Origin: CAYMZZ01 sp046297935
Lineage (GTDB): Bacteria > Bacteroidota > Bacteroidia > Chitinophagales > Chitinophagaceae
Assembly (NCBI GenBank): GCA_046297935.1
Contig: JBKBHA010000004.1
Coordinates: forward strand, 248,001-312,000
Direction of reading: 5' to 3'
Length of the DNA: 64,000 nucleotides
Each line of letters starts with the position of its first letter. The stretch's first letter is position 1. The notes under the pieces are model-generated. The model was not told the DNA's origin. It saw nothing but the letters and a program-made list of their open reading frames with translations, and ran no database searches. The translations under genes and the position numbers were made by a program. Of the stretch, positions 44,892 to 53,666 are shown piece after piece.

Positions 44892-46553
44892 ATGGATAGA
44901 CGTGAATTCCTGACGCTGCGTCGCAAACGCCGGACGGCACCGGTAGTGCTTCCCGAGAAAGGATACAGAACTTTTACCGGCATCGCACCCTACAATGGGC
45001 CATGGACGCGCAACGAAGTACAGCACCTTCTAAAGAGAACGATGTTTGGAAGTACAGGCGCTGATATTAATTATTTCGCTTCCCTCGGTTTTAATCAGGC
45101 AATAGACCAGTTACTGAATCCTACCGCGCCACTACCGGCGCCGCCAGTCAACGATTACAGTATGGATACGCCCGACCCGGCAGTACCTGCTGGCAGCACC
45201 TGGGTCAACGATCTGACTGCTGATGAAGATATCAATGAAGCACGTCGGGCATCGTTTAAAAAATGGTGGGCCGGTGTGATGCTCCGGCAGGATCGCAGCA
45301 TTCGTGAAAAGATGACACTGTTTTGGGCAGATCATTTTGGCACCGAAACTAATACGATCCGTATTTCCAAATTTGTATACGGACATAACGATCTGCTGCG
45401 AAGGAGTTGCCTTGGCAATTTCAGGGCTCTGGTGAAAGATGTAACAGTTGATCCGGGAATGTTGATTTATCTGAACGGTTACCTGAACTCAGCATCAGCT
45501 CCAGACGAAAACTATGCGCGGGAGTTAAAGGAATTATACACACTTGGTAAAGGTCCCACGGTGGCTTATACCGAACCCGATGTGCGAACCGCGGCGCGCA
45601 TACTGACCGGTTGGCGGATAGATCCCGATACCGGCACAGTTTATTTTGAACCCGACCAGCACGATAGCGGAAATAAAACATTCTCTTCTTATTTCAATAA
45701 CAGAACGATCAATGGACAGGCCGGTTTGAACGGCGCCAATGAAACCGATGAGTTGATTGATATGTTGATTGATGTGGAAGAAACCTCGCGGTACATTGTT
45801 CGTTGTCTTTATCGCTGGTTTGTTTATTATAAAATTGATGAAGCTGCCGAGCAGGATGTGATTGAACCACTGGCAGCCATTTTCCGTAACAATAATTATG
45901 AAATTTATCCGGTTCTCTCCACACTGTTCAGAAGCGAGCATTTCTTCGACGTGTTGAATCAGGGTTGTTTGATAAAGTCGCCGGTTGATCATGTAATTGG
46001 ATGTATGCGCGAGTTTGGCGTTAGTTTTCCCGATGCCACAACCAAGTACGCCGATGCGTATGCTATGTGGGGCTACCTGCGGAACTGGGCCAGTTCTATG
46101 GGACAGAATGCAGGCGATCCGCCCGATGTATCGGGCTGGCCGGCCTACTACCAGGAGCCGGCTTTTCACGAAATGTGGATCAACCATGATACACTCCCGA
46201 AGCGGAATCAATTTACCGATATCATGGTCTGGAACGGCCATACGCGAAACGATGAAACCATCCAGATCGATGTGATCGCATTTACCCAAACGCTGAGCAA
46301 TCCCGGAAACCCCAATCAGTTGATTGATGATGCTTTGGCAATCATATACAGAGTGCCCATGTCGGATGCATCAAAACAGTCGATAAAGCAGGCGATATTG
46401 CTCAGCGGACAAACCCAGGATTATTACTGGACCAATGCCTGGAACGGCTATCTGGCTGATCCGGGTAATATGAGTGCCCAGGCCATTATTGGCAACAGGC
46501 TTCGAAGTTTATACCAGTACCTGATGAATTTATCTGAATACCAACTATCCTAA
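44892..46553 (+). CDS. DUF1800 domain protein
   Basis: 553 residues, beginning MDRREFLTLRRKRRTAP: an RR-x-F-L motif is present but no hydrophobic h-region follows, so a normal Tat leader is lacking. DUF1800 features: HLLKRTMFGSTGADINYF, REKMTLFWADHFGTE, LYLNGYLNS-like YLNGYLNSASAPDENYARELKELYTLG, AARILTGWRIDP, and the late PPDVSGWPAYYQEPAFHE. It is paired with the DUF1501 gene ten bases downstream, as in many Bacteroidetes and Planctomycetes. The biochemical role is unknown. Confidence 0.92.
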   Translation: MDRREFLTLRRKRRTAPVVLPEKGYRTFTGIAPYNGPWTRNEVQHLLKRTMFGSTGADINYFASLGFNQAIDQLLNPTAPLPAPPVNDYSMDTPDPAVPAGSTWVNDLTADEDINEARRASFKKWWAGVMLRQDRSIREKMTLFWADHFGTETNTIRISKFVYGHNDLLRRSCLGNFRALVKDVTVDPGMLIYLNGYLNSASAPDENYARELKELYTLGKGPTVAYTEPDVRTAARILTGWRIDPDTGTVYFEPDQHDSGNKTFSSYFNNRTINGQAGLNGANETDELIDMLIDVEETSRYIVRCLYRWFVYYKIDEAAEQDVIEPLAAIFRNNNYEIYPVLSTLFRSEHFFDVLNQGCLIKSPVDHVIGCMREFGVSFPDATTKYADAYAMWGYLRNWASSMGQNAGDPPDVSGWPAYYQEPAFHEMWINHDTLPKRNQFTDIMVWNGHTRNDETIQIDVIAFTQTLSNPGNPNQLIDDALAIIYRVPMSDASKQSIKQAILLSGQTQDYYWTNAWNGYLADPGNMSAQAIIGNRLRSLYQYLMNLSEYQLS

Positions 46554-46563
46554 AACCATTACC

Positions 46564-48153
46564 ATGCGTCGTCGTGATTTTCTTCGAAATACAATTCCTG
46601 CTGCCGCGGTTATTCCCGCAGTAGTTGATGGCTATTCGGTGAAAGCTTTCACCGGTCCGTCGCCCCTTTTGCAGGCCCTGATGAATCCTACTACAGAAAC
46701 AGATCATGTACTTGTGATCATTCAGCTAAGTGGGGGTAATGATGGTCTCAATATGGTCATCCCGATTAGTAATTACAGTGCTTACTATAATGCAAGAAGC
46801 AATGTAGCCATAGCAGAGAATCGAATCCTGCGCCTCGACGGGCAATCGGGTACCGGATTACATCCGGCAATGACTGGTTTGCAATCTCTGTATAACGAGG
46901 AAAAACTCAATATTGTGCAGGCCGTGGGTTACCCGCAACCTAATTTCTCGCACTTCCGTGCTACCGATATCTGGATGAGCGGATCGGCCAGCGACGAAGT
47001 GGTGAATACTGGTTGGGTGGGACGTTATTTGAATACCGAATATCCCAACTATCCCCAGGGTTATCCCAACAGCACGATGGAAGACCCGCTGGCTATTCAG
47101 ATTGGCTCTATCACATCGCTCACCTTGCAGGGGCCATCGATCAATATGGGAATGAGCATAACCAATCCTACCAGTTTCTACAACCTGATCGACAACGTAC
47201 TTGATCCTGCTCCCGACACGCCGATGGGGCATGAACTTACTTATATCAGAACCATTGCCAACCAGACCAATCGATTTGCCACTCGTATAGTTGACGCAGC
47301 CAGAGCCGTTCCGCAACAGGCTGCTTATCCCGATAATAACTATCTCGGTGACCAGTTAAAGATCGTGGCCCGATTGATCAAGGGAGGCTTAAAAACCCGG
47401 ATCTATATGGTAGGTATGGGTGGATTTGATAATCATTCATCGCAGGTAGAAGCAACGGACACCAGCATCGGCGTGCATGCCAATTTGTTGAAGACATTAT
47501 CTGATGGCATCAAAGCCTTTATGGATGATTGCAAGTTCTTGCAGATAGATGAACGCGTGATGGGAATGACTTTTTCGGAGTTTGGACGCCGCATCAAATC
47601 CAATTCAAGTATGGGTACCGACCATGGCGCGGCTGCACCGGTGCTGGTATTTGGCGGCCAGGTGACTCAGGGCATTACCGGTGAGAACCCGACTATTCCC
47701 GGCGGAGCCAGTGTACAGGATAATATTCCGTTTCAGTATGATTTCAGAAGTATTTACGCCAGTATTCTCGAACGCTGGTTTTGTATACCTGCAGAAACCC
47801 TGCAAACAATTCTGTTTCGAAATTTTCAAAGCCTTGACATTGTTTCCAATGCGGATTGTACCGGTGCTAACCCCGACAATCCCAATCAGGATGCCGGCGA
47901 ACAACTAATAGGTAACTATCCCAATCCATTTACCCAAACCACCACCATACGTTACACCACTCGTGGTGGCCATACACTGGTGCAGGTGATCGATATGTTG
48001 GGTCGGCTTATGAAAACCCTGGTTGATCGTGAGATCGCGTTGGGAACATATACCGTGAGTTGGGATAGTGGTGGACTACCTAATGGTGTGTACTATGCGC
48101 GATTGCAGAACGGCCCGACTCAACAGGTTCGCGCCATGTTGAAAGTGCGTTAG
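46564..48153 (+). CDS. DUF1501 domain protein with Tat-type leader and T9SS type A sorting domain
   Basis: 529 residues. N-terminus MRRRDFLRNTIPAAAVIPAVV fits a twin-arginine leader (RRDFL plus a hydrophobic stretch). The DUF1501 (sulfatase-like fold) body shows IIQLSGGNDGLNMVIP, PNFSHFRATDIW, GMGGFDNHSSQ and MTFSEFGRRIKSNSS...DHGAAAPVLVFG. The C-terminal ~80 residues form a type A sorting domain (GNYPNPFTQTTTIRY, VIDMLGR, GLPNGVYYARL, final LKVR). The suggested path is Tat across the inner membrane, then T9SS across the outer. It is translated right after DUF1800. Confidence 0.92.
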   Translation: MRRRDFLRNTIPAAAVIPAVVDGYSVKAFTGPSPLLQALMNPTTETDHVLVIIQLSGGNDGLNMVIPISNYSAYYNARSNVAIAENRILRLDGQSGTGLHPAMTGLQSLYNEEKLNIVQAVGYPQPNFSHFRATDIWMSGSASDEVVNTGWVGRYLNTEYPNYPQGYPNSTMEDPLAIQIGSITSLTLQGPSINMGMSITNPTSFYNLIDNVLDPAPDTPMGHELTYIRTIANQTNRFATRIVDAARAVPQQAAYPDNNYLGDQLKIVARLIKGGLKTRIYMVGMGGFDNHSSQVEATDTSIGVHANLLKTLSDGIKAFMDDCKFLQIDERVMGMTFSEFGRRIKSNSSMGTDHGAAAPVLVFGGQVTQGITGENPTIPGGASVQDNIPFQYDFRSIYASILERWFCIPAETLQTILFRNFQSLDIVSNADCTGANPDNPNQDAGEQLIGNYPNPFTQTTTIRYTTRGGHTLVQVIDMLGRLMKTLVDREIALGTYTVSWDSGGLPNGVYYARLQNGPTQQVRAMLKVR

Positions 48154-48177
48154 GAGGTCTGGCAAACAATTGGCGGG

Positions 48178-48185
48178 TAGTTTTG
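48178..48185 (+). promoter_or_regulatory. -7 element TAGTTTTG upstream of the CoA-binding gene
   Basis: TAnnTTTG match 11 bases before ATG 48197; supports that start over an earlier in-frame codon at 48170. Confidence 0.4.
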
Positions 48186-48196
48186 TAATTTGCATT

Positions 48197-48565
48197 ATGA
48201 CTACCGACAAAACGACCCTGGTGCTGGGAGCCTCCGATAATCCATCGCGATACAGTTTTTTAGCGCTGCAGCGATTGCTGAAGGCAGGACATAGTGTGCG
48301 AGCTATTGGACGGAAGCCGGTGCGCATAGAAAACGTAAAGGTGGAGACCAGTCAGCAGCCATGGAAAGACATCCATACCGTTACGCTTTACCTGAGCCCG
48401 CCCCATCAGATAGAATATTATGATTATATCGTAGGTCTGAAACCTAAGCGCGTCATCTTTAACCCCGGCAGTGAAAATGCCGAACTGCAGGATCGACTGC
48501 AGCAGGCCGGCATTCCTTTCTTGGAAGCCTGTACTTTAGTAATGCTAAGTACACACCAATACTGA
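48197..48565 (+). CDS. CoA-binding domain protein (CoA_binding_2, YccU-like)
   Basis: 122 residues with a Rossmann-type fold: TLVLGASDNPSRYSFLALQRL at the nucleotide loop, HSVRAIGRKP, VTLYLSPPHQIEYYDYIVGLKP, RVIFNPGSENAEL and a final LEACTLVMLST. This matches the small stand-alone CoA-binding proteins related to succinyl-CoA synthetase alpha N-domains. The physiological role is not known. Apparently monocistronic. Confidence 0.87.
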   Translation: MTTDKTTLVLGASDNPSRYSFLALQRLLKAGHSVRAIGRKPVRIENVKVETSQQPWKDIHTVTLYLSPPHQIEYYDYIVGLKPKRVIFNPGSENAELQDRLQQAGIPFLEACTLVMLSTHQY

Positions 48566-48750
48566 GAAACGCTTATTCCTCGAAATTATACGAAAGCACT
48601 TACCGTACTAGCCCTTGATTTTCCATTTTTGTTGTCTCTTTTCTTGTGTGGTTTTCGTTTTTATTCGAAACTTGTATTACCGTCCCTTCTGAAAACTGAG
48701 GCAATTACGTTGCTGACAGATTAAAATCCTTTTGTCCAAACAAATATCCC

Positions 48751-49230
48751 ATGAAACGCCAAACGCTTTCGGGCCTGGCCCTCTTATTCCTGTTGTTTTC
48801 TGCATTTGCAGCAAACGCGCAGACGAAAGTGCCGCTCAATGAGCCCGATCACAATCGCCCCCGTCTTTTCAATCAACTCCCCGCTGAGTTAACGCTCACC
48901 GTTGCTGATATGGAACAGTTGCTGTTGCCCGCCCGTGCTGCTGGCAAGTCGGAAGCGCTGATGCAGGGTGAGAAAAAATGCGCTGGTTTTTCGCTGAACT
49001 ATATATCCGCTACCTCACAATATGAAAACAAGGTTCAGACCGTGCTGCTCCGTTTAAAAGATTATCCGGGCGCCACACTGACCCTATCCTCATCCACCAA
49101 TGCTGATGGTACGGTCGCTTATGCTGGCCGTATCATCAGTTTTAAGCATGGCGACATGTATCAGTTGGTGCAGAAAGGTAATTCCTATGTGTGGCTCAAG
49201 CGTAATTTTTACGATGTGGTTAATGAGTAA
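48751..49230 (+). CDS. Secreted protein of unknown function upstream of the metzincin
   Basis: 159 residues with a signal peptide ending FAANAQ. The mature part opens TKVPLNEPDHNRPRLFNQLP and then reads as a mixed fold with a single Cys (GEKKCAGFSLNYIS) and beta-rich end (DMYQLVQKGNSYVWLKRNFYDV). No known domain. It lies 60 bases upstream of the metalloprotease on the same strand; a link such as inhibitor or chaperone is only suggested by position. Confidence 0.8.
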   Translation: MKRQTLSGLALLFLLFSAFAANAQTKVPLNEPDHNRPRLFNQLPAELTLTVADMEQLLLPARAAGKSEALMQGEKKCAGFSLNYISATSQYENKVQTVLLRLKDYPGATLTLSSSTNADGTVAYAGRIISFKHGDMYQLVQKGNSYVWLKRNFYDVVNE

Positions 49231-49290
49231 ACCCTCGTACAATCGTTGTTGTGTTCCTTTTTTGAAAACTGTTCATCCAATCCGCCTGTT

Positions 49291-50901
49291 ATGAAAAACC
49301 TGATCCGTTCTATGATCCTGGGTCTCCTGCTGGCCAGTTCGCTTTACGGCGAAGCGCAGGTACCAAAACTGAGTAGCTATCCTTCTGCTCAGGCCGTCAT
49401 ATTTCTCGACTTCGACGGCCATCGCGTGGAAGGTACCAGCTTCAACTATCTGGGGCCAATCGACTGTGCTCCTGCCTCCTTGTCAACCGCCCGCATTACA
49501 GAAGTCTTTAACCGTGTTGCAGAAGATTATCGGCCGTTCAACCTGAACGTTACAACCGACTCAACCTTGTTTTTGGCAGCACCACTTAACCGCCGGACCA
49601 GGGTAATCCTGACTACCAGTTACGAATGGTATGGAGTGGCAGGCGGTGTAGCATTTACCGGTTCTTTTTCCTGGCCCGACGATAACCCCTGCTTTGTATT
49701 TACCGGCCTACATGGGTACCGCGCAAAAGATATTGCAGAAGCTGCTTCGCATGAGGCAGGGCATACGCTGGGTCTTTATCATCAGTCGAAATATGATGAG
49801 AACTGCTACAAGACATCTGAATACAACTGGGGTGTAGGATCAGGCGAAATTGGCTGGGCTCCCATCATGGGTGCAGGCTACTCGCGCAACTTTACGCTTT
49901 GGCACAATGGGCCCAACACATATGGATGTATGAGTCAGCAGAACGACCTTGACGTTATTACTCACCCGGCAAATGGATTTGGTTACCGCGTGGATGATCA
50001 CGGGTCTAGTTTTGCTACAGCAACCGTTCCGGTATTTACAGCCAATAGCTTTGAAATGACAGGTGTGGTGGAGCGAAATACGGATGACGATTACTTTCAG
50101 TTCATCATGCCTTCAACAGGTCGATTTGAGCTTGATGCCGTGCCCTACAATGTTGGAACCGGCAATGCGGGTTCTGACCTTGATTTGCAGGTGACTTTAT
50201 ATGATCATACTGAAACCGTTTTGAGCACTTATAATCCCGGCAATCTGTTGAATTCGGTAGCCGATACGGTATTGAATGGAGGCATTTACTATCTTAAAGT
50301 GGAAGGGAAAGGAAATGCCTATACCAGTGAGTACGCGAGCCTGGGTTCCTACTCGCTGCAGGCCAGGGTAGAGCCCAACGGTGGCGACATTCTTCCCCTT
50401 CAGGATTTGCGCCTGGAGGCCCGCTGGGCCAACGGCGACCACCAACTACAATGGAGCCTCATAGCCGATGAACCCGTGAATGCGCAAAGCCTGGAAATTT
50501 CATACGATGGGCGGGTATACGAGCCGCTTGCCGAAATGGATGCCGCCAGCCGCCATTACCAATACCGGCCGGTACATGTGGTTACGGCCACTTACTATCG
50601 AATCAGGGTCGATATGGCCGATGGTCATCGATACTATTCCAATACGGCAGTAGTACAAAATGGCCAGATAAAAGACAGACCCACGCTACTGCAAAACCCC
50701 ACGAGGGCCGATCAGATTCGTATCGATGCTCCGGAAGGATGCAGCGTCCGCATCGTCGATCTGCAGGGCAGGACGCTTCAATCGGGTTGGTTGCAAACCG
50801 GCATTCAAACACTGGTTGGCATTGGCCTTAAACCAGGCATTTACCTACTGCAGTTTAACCGTGGCAAACAACAATGGACAGAAAAATTGATGATACAATA
50901 A
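49291..50901 (+). CDS. Secreted zinc metalloprotease (metzincin) with T9SS type A sorting domain
   Basis: 536 residues from ATG 49291, where a signal peptide follows (MKNLIRSMILGLLLASSLYGEAQ). The long zinc motif HEAGHTLGLYH is near residue 158, and MGAGYSR downstream can supply the Met-turn. Earlier AVIFLDFDGHRVEG and TRVILTTSYEWYG segments resemble astacin/serralysin-like metzincins of Bacteroidetes. Residues ~255-370 form a pre-peptidase-type beta domain (DDDYFQFIMPSTGRFELD). The end is a type A CTD (LLQNPTRADQIRI, VDLQGRTL, LKPGIYLLQF, LMIQ). It is probably an extracellular protease. Confidence 0.9.
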   Translation: MKNLIRSMILGLLLASSLYGEAQVPKLSSYPSAQAVIFLDFDGHRVEGTSFNYLGPIDCAPASLSTARITEVFNRVAEDYRPFNLNVTTDSTLFLAAPLNRRTRVILTTSYEWYGVAGGVAFTGSFSWPDDNPCFVFTGLHGYRAKDIAEAASHEAGHTLGLYHQSKYDENCYKTSEYNWGVGSGEIGWAPIMGAGYSRNFTLWHNGPNTYGCMSQQNDLDVITHPANGFGYRVDDHGSSFATATVPVFTANSFEMTGVVERNTDDDYFQFIMPSTGRFELDAVPYNVGTGNAGSDLDLQVTLYDHTETVLSTYNPGNLLNSVADTVLNGGIYYLKVEGKGNAYTSEYASLGSYSLQARVEPNGGDILPLQDLRLEARWANGDHQLQWSLIADEPVNAQSLEISYDGRVYEPLAEMDAASRHYQYRPVHVVTATYYRIRVDMADGHRYYSNTAVVQNGQIKDRPTLLQNPTRADQIRIDAPEGCSVRIVDLQGRTLQSGWLQTGIQTLVGIGLKPGIYLLQFNRGKQQWTEKLMIQ

Positions 50902-50911
50902 ACGCTTTCCC

Positions 50912-50927
50912 GTTCTGTTAACAGAAC
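50912..50927. promoter_or_regulatory. Perfect 16-bp palindrome
   Basis: GTTCTGTTAACAGAAC, ten bases after the metalloprotease stop and 64 bases before the YkuK start. It may be a dimeric repressor site; no regulator is identified. Confidence 0.4.
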
Positions 50928-50952
50928 AATAATCCGTACTCCTTTTGCGAAT

Positions 50953-50988
50953 AAGAGGTTTTTCCAGTAACTTGGGAAAACCTCTTTT
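50953..50988 (+). terminator. Hairpin with T-run directly before the YkuK start codon
   Basis: AAGAGGTTTTTCC (50953-50965) pairs with GGAAAACCTCTT (50975-50986) with one bulged T, followed by TT; the YkuK ATG begins at 50992. It reads as the terminator of the protease gene or as a control hairpin for YkuK. Confidence 0.6.
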
Positions 50989-50991
50989 AAT

Positions 50992-51465
50992 ATGCGTTGG
51001 AGAAGATTTAATGGTGACCCTATTGAACTCCCCATCAAAACAGCCGTTGAAAACGCCATCAAGCGCGAAACGGCTGCCGGCTACCGGCTAAAGGTTTGCA
51101 TTGGCACCGACTCACAGGTAAAAGGCAAGGAGACCGAATTTGCCACGGTGATTGTATTTCTGCGCGAAGGACATGGCGGCTTCATGTTCATTCACAATGA
51201 AAAAACACGCCAGTCTTTTACCATCAAGGAGCGGATGCTGATGGAAGTGGCCAAGAGCATCGAAATTGCTTATGAACTGTGCAACCTGTTTACCGACTAT
51301 CAGGTAGACATGGAAGTACATGCGGACATCAACACCAACCCGCATTTCAAAAGCAACGATGCCCTGAAGGAAGCCATGGGGTATATTCTGGGTATGGGCT
51401 TTGCATTTAAAGCAAAGCCGGAAGCCTTTGCCAGCAGCAGCTGTGCCAACAAGGTCGTAAACTAA
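50992..51465 (+). CDS. YkuK-family RNase H-like protein (DUF458)
   Basis: 157 residues. RNase H-like fold with KVCIGTDSQVKGKETEFATVIVF (first strands and likely metal Asp), KERMLMEVAKSIEIAYEL, and VDMEVHADINTNPHFKSNDALKEAMGYILGMGF, with further acidic residues and Asn. The family is widespread, with no firm function; a nuclease role is inferred from the fold. A hairpin lies right before the start. Confidence 0.87.
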   Translation: MRWRRFNGDPIELPIKTAVENAIKRETAAGYRLKVCIGTDSQVKGKETEFATVIVFLREGHGGFMFIHNEKTRQSFTIKERMLMEVAKSIEIAYELCNLFTDYQVDMEVHADINTNPHFKSNDALKEAMGYILGMGFAFKAKPEAFASSSCANKVVN

Positions 51466-51548
51466 TGACCGCATCTATTCGATCGGTCGCACCGGCGGGT
51501 AACTCACCGCTTGCCGGGCAGGACATCGTCTCCCTTTTTCGCGCCTGT

Positions 51549-51842
51549 TTATTGCTTTTTGCGCGATCGTCTTTTGATACCAATCACCAGTACTACCAGC
51601 ATCAGCAGTCCGAACGCAATACGCAAAATGGATTGCTGCTTTAGTTTTTTGTCTCGTTTTTGCTGCTGGGCAACAAAATAGCTGAGGTTTTGATTCATTT
51701 GTTCCCGACTCTCAATACGAGCCAGCGAATCAGTTATTTGATAGGTGTCGAAGCTGTCTGGAGCAACAACCGATCTTGCGGAGTCAGGTTGAGCAAACGT
51801 GGTTGAACAGGAAAAAATCAGGAGCAGGCAGAACAGTCGCAT
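51549..51842 (-). CDS. Small exported protein with C-terminal membrane anchor
   Basis: 97 residues. Signal peptide ending TTFAQ, a polar helix (TDSLARIESREQMNQNLSYFVAQQQKRDKKLKQQ), then a hydrophobic helix (SILRIAFGLLMLVVLVIGI) and a basic tail RRSRKKQ. Topology: N-terminus outside after cleavage, basic tail in the cytoplasm. Function unknown. It follows the 57-residue gene and engB on the same strand. Confidence 0.7.
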   Translation of the reverse strand: MRLFCLLLIFSCSTTFAQPDSARSVVAPDSFDTYQITDSLARIESREQMNQNLSYFVAQQQKRDKKLKQQSILRIAFGLLMLVVLVIGIKRRSRKKQ

Positions 51843-51900
51843 TTTTTTTGCAGCAAAATAGAAACTGCCTGAGCAGTAAGGATACCGTTGTCCGGGTATT

Positions 51901-52074
51901 TTAGTTGGCCGGGAAATGGGTGCTGTCGGTCTTCAACAGCTGGGCAGCTGAGCCATCATCGGGCAGGGGACGTTCCTCAAATGCGCGGGTATCCCGCTGG
52001 GCAAAGAAGTAGAGCAGATTGGTAGAGAGAAATAGAAATCCGATAAGAAAATACTGGGCCGTTCGTTTTCGCAT
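51901..52074 (-). CDS. 57-residue exported small protein
   Basis: Below the usual gene-calling length. ATG 52074, stop at 51901. The sequence starts MRKRTAQYFLIGFLFLSTNL and reaches FFAQR at residue 26, a good signal peptide with an AxQ-type cleavage site as in neighbouring exported proteins. The mature ~31 residues are acidic and Pro-rich (FEERPLPDDGSAAQLLKTDS), ending FPAN. It lies 52 bases after engB. It could be a lipid-free periplasmic peptide or just a membrane-anchored leader; unknown. Confidence 0.6.
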   Translation of the reverse strand: MRKRTAQYFLIGFLFLSTNLLYFFAQRDTRAFEERPLPDDGSAAQLLKTDSTHFPAN

Positions 52075-52126
52075 CTTTTATCTGGTTGCGGCAAAGCTAT
52101 GATTTTAATCTCACTTCGCCACATGG

Positions 52127-52741
52127 TTAGGATTTTGACTCGGCCAGCAAATCTTCCATAAACTGCAACAGCAGTTCGCGCCCTTCGCGCGTAATGGCGC
52201 TGCTGACAAAGAAGGGAGGCGATTCCTCCCAGTTTTCGTGCAGGCGATCGATGAATTGCTGCACATGTCGCCGGGTGGCACCGGGTTTGTTTTTATCGGC
52301 CTTGGTGAAAATAATGGCGATCGGCACCTGCCATTTCCCCAGCTTTTCAATAAACTCAAGATCGATCGTTTGCGGGGTGTGCCTACTATCAATCAGCACA
52401 AATACGCACCTCAGATTTTCGCGACGGCGCAGGTATTGCTCAATCATTTCTTCCCACTGCTTTCGGTTGCTTTGCGAAACCTTGGCATATCCATAGCCGG
52501 GCAAATCAACGATATACCATTTTTTTCGATTAGAAGATTCAATGTCATAATGATTGATCAGCTGTGTCTTTCCCGGTGTAGCTGAAGTGCGCGCCATATT
52601 CTGCTTATTGCAGATCATATTGATGAGCGAGGATTTTCCCACATTGCTTCGTCCTATAAAAGCAAACTCAGCCCGGTCAGGAGCTGGACATTGCGTGTAG
52701 CTGGCGCTGCTGATCAGATAGCCTGCCTGTTTTATTTCCAT
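52127..52741 (-). CDS. engB: Ribosome biogenesis GTPase EngB (YihA/YsxC)
   Basis: 204 residues. G1 GRSNVGKSSL (residue ~30), the G2 threonine in TPGKTQLIN, G3 DLPGYGYAKVS and G4 FTKADK, all in order and complete. It is an essential GTPase for maturation of the large ribosomal subunit. It leads a short minus-strand run with two small exported-protein genes. Confidence 0.95.
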   Translation of the reverse strand: MEIKQAGYLISSASYTQCPAPDRAEFAFIGRSNVGKSSLINMICNKQNMARTSATPGKTQLINHYDIESSNRKKWYIVDLPGYGYAKVSQSNRKQWEEMIEQYLRRRENLRCVFVLIDSRHTPQTIDLEFIEKLGKWQVPIAIIFTKADKNKPGATRRHVQQFIDRLHENWEESPPFFVSSAITREGRELLLQFMEDLLAESKS

Positions 52742-53081
52742 CGCTGCAAGATAATATTATTCCTGGCGCAACAAAGCAGGCTCCCTGCTCAGTCGCTAAT
52801 TGACATATGGCGGTACTTTCATCGTCGACGGAATATGGGGCCTCCCTGATGGCGAATACACAAATCCAAAATAGGCCCGGCATCATAATTTAAACGATTT
52901 CGACATGAATTGACTTGATGTTGCGGTGGGTTTATATTACCAGTTACAGCATCTCTATATCAGATCTAAAAGCCTGCCCCGTCGGTGAATAAATATACTT
53001 TCTTTATCCGCAAAATTTTTTAATCAATGGACATACCAACAATTGCAGTTACTCTGTTGTAATCCTCGCCCAAGAATTTCT
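52742..53081. other. Intergenic region, left edge of the AT-richer segment
   Basis: 340 bases between engB and the 172-residue gene. No convincing ORF or RNA seen. Base composition appears to shift to more A+T towards the right. I searched it by eye for a copy of the tRNA-Cys 3' end and found none. Confidence 0.45.
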
Positions 53082-53600
53082 TTAGAATGTGATACCGACC
53101 TGAATGCCTGCTGTGAAACTTGGTGGGTGACTGTTTCCAAATCTAACAGGCATCGGTACGGCCACAAAATAACCTAGACCCTTGGTTTTCTTCACAATCT
53201 TGTTGATCACCGGAGTAAATCCATACCGCCCTCCGCTTTCAAAGGCGGCACGACCTGCCAAAGTCCAACCCTTGCCCAGGGCCAGCAGCAGCCCAGGATG
53301 AAATAATAAATTATTCATTCGGCTTCCTGAAGAATCAGCCCGAACGAATGGCACGAATTCGACCGAAAATCCGACTCCTGGACTCTTCCAGATATTGATC
53401 CCGACCGGCAGGCCAACTGTATAGGTATCTTTAAAATTCGTGATTACTCGATCCTTGCTTAAGGTGACTATTGGATGGACTATTCCCACGTAGCCCCCTA
53501 ATTTTGAATTGCCCTGCACCGATTGAGCTTGTGCGGTTAACTTAATGACTACCGCTAATAACGTCAACCCAATGTAATATTTTCCGTTTAGACCACCCAT
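53082..53600 (-). CDS. Secreted beta-rich protein, possible small outer-membrane barrel
   Basis: 172 residues with a leader (YYIGLTLLAVVIKLTAQAQ). The mature part alternates hydrophobic and polar residues (KLGGYVGIVHPIVTLSKD, YTVGLPVGINIWKSPGVGFSVEFVPFVRAD, SFTAGIQVGITF), as in short outer-membrane barrels, and ends in Phe. No family is recognised. It lies 66 bases downstream of the ChrB-AraC gene, same strand. Confidence 0.7.
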   Translation of the reverse strand: MGGLNGKYYIGLTLLAVVIKLTAQAQSVQGNSKLGGYVGIVHPIVTLSKDRVITNFKDTYTVGLPVGINIWKSPGVGFSVEFVPFVRADSSGSRMNNLLFHPGLLLALGKGWTLAGRAAFESGGRYGFTPVINKIVKKTKGLGYFVAVPMPVRFGNSHPPSFTAGIQVGITF

Positions 53601-53666
53601 TTTTCAGGCAATATTACAATGTCGAGAATCACCAAAATTGAACAGAAATGACCTTTGGTACAAAAG

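Noticed and set aside
45534..46289. 251-codon minus-strand frame opposite DUF1800
   Set aside because: Shadow frame; no recognisable protein features.
52742..53081. Attachment site duplicate for an island at tRNA-Cys
   Set aside because: By eye no copy of the tRNA 3' segment (GGTTCGAATCCACC side) is found here, and no integrase is encoded.
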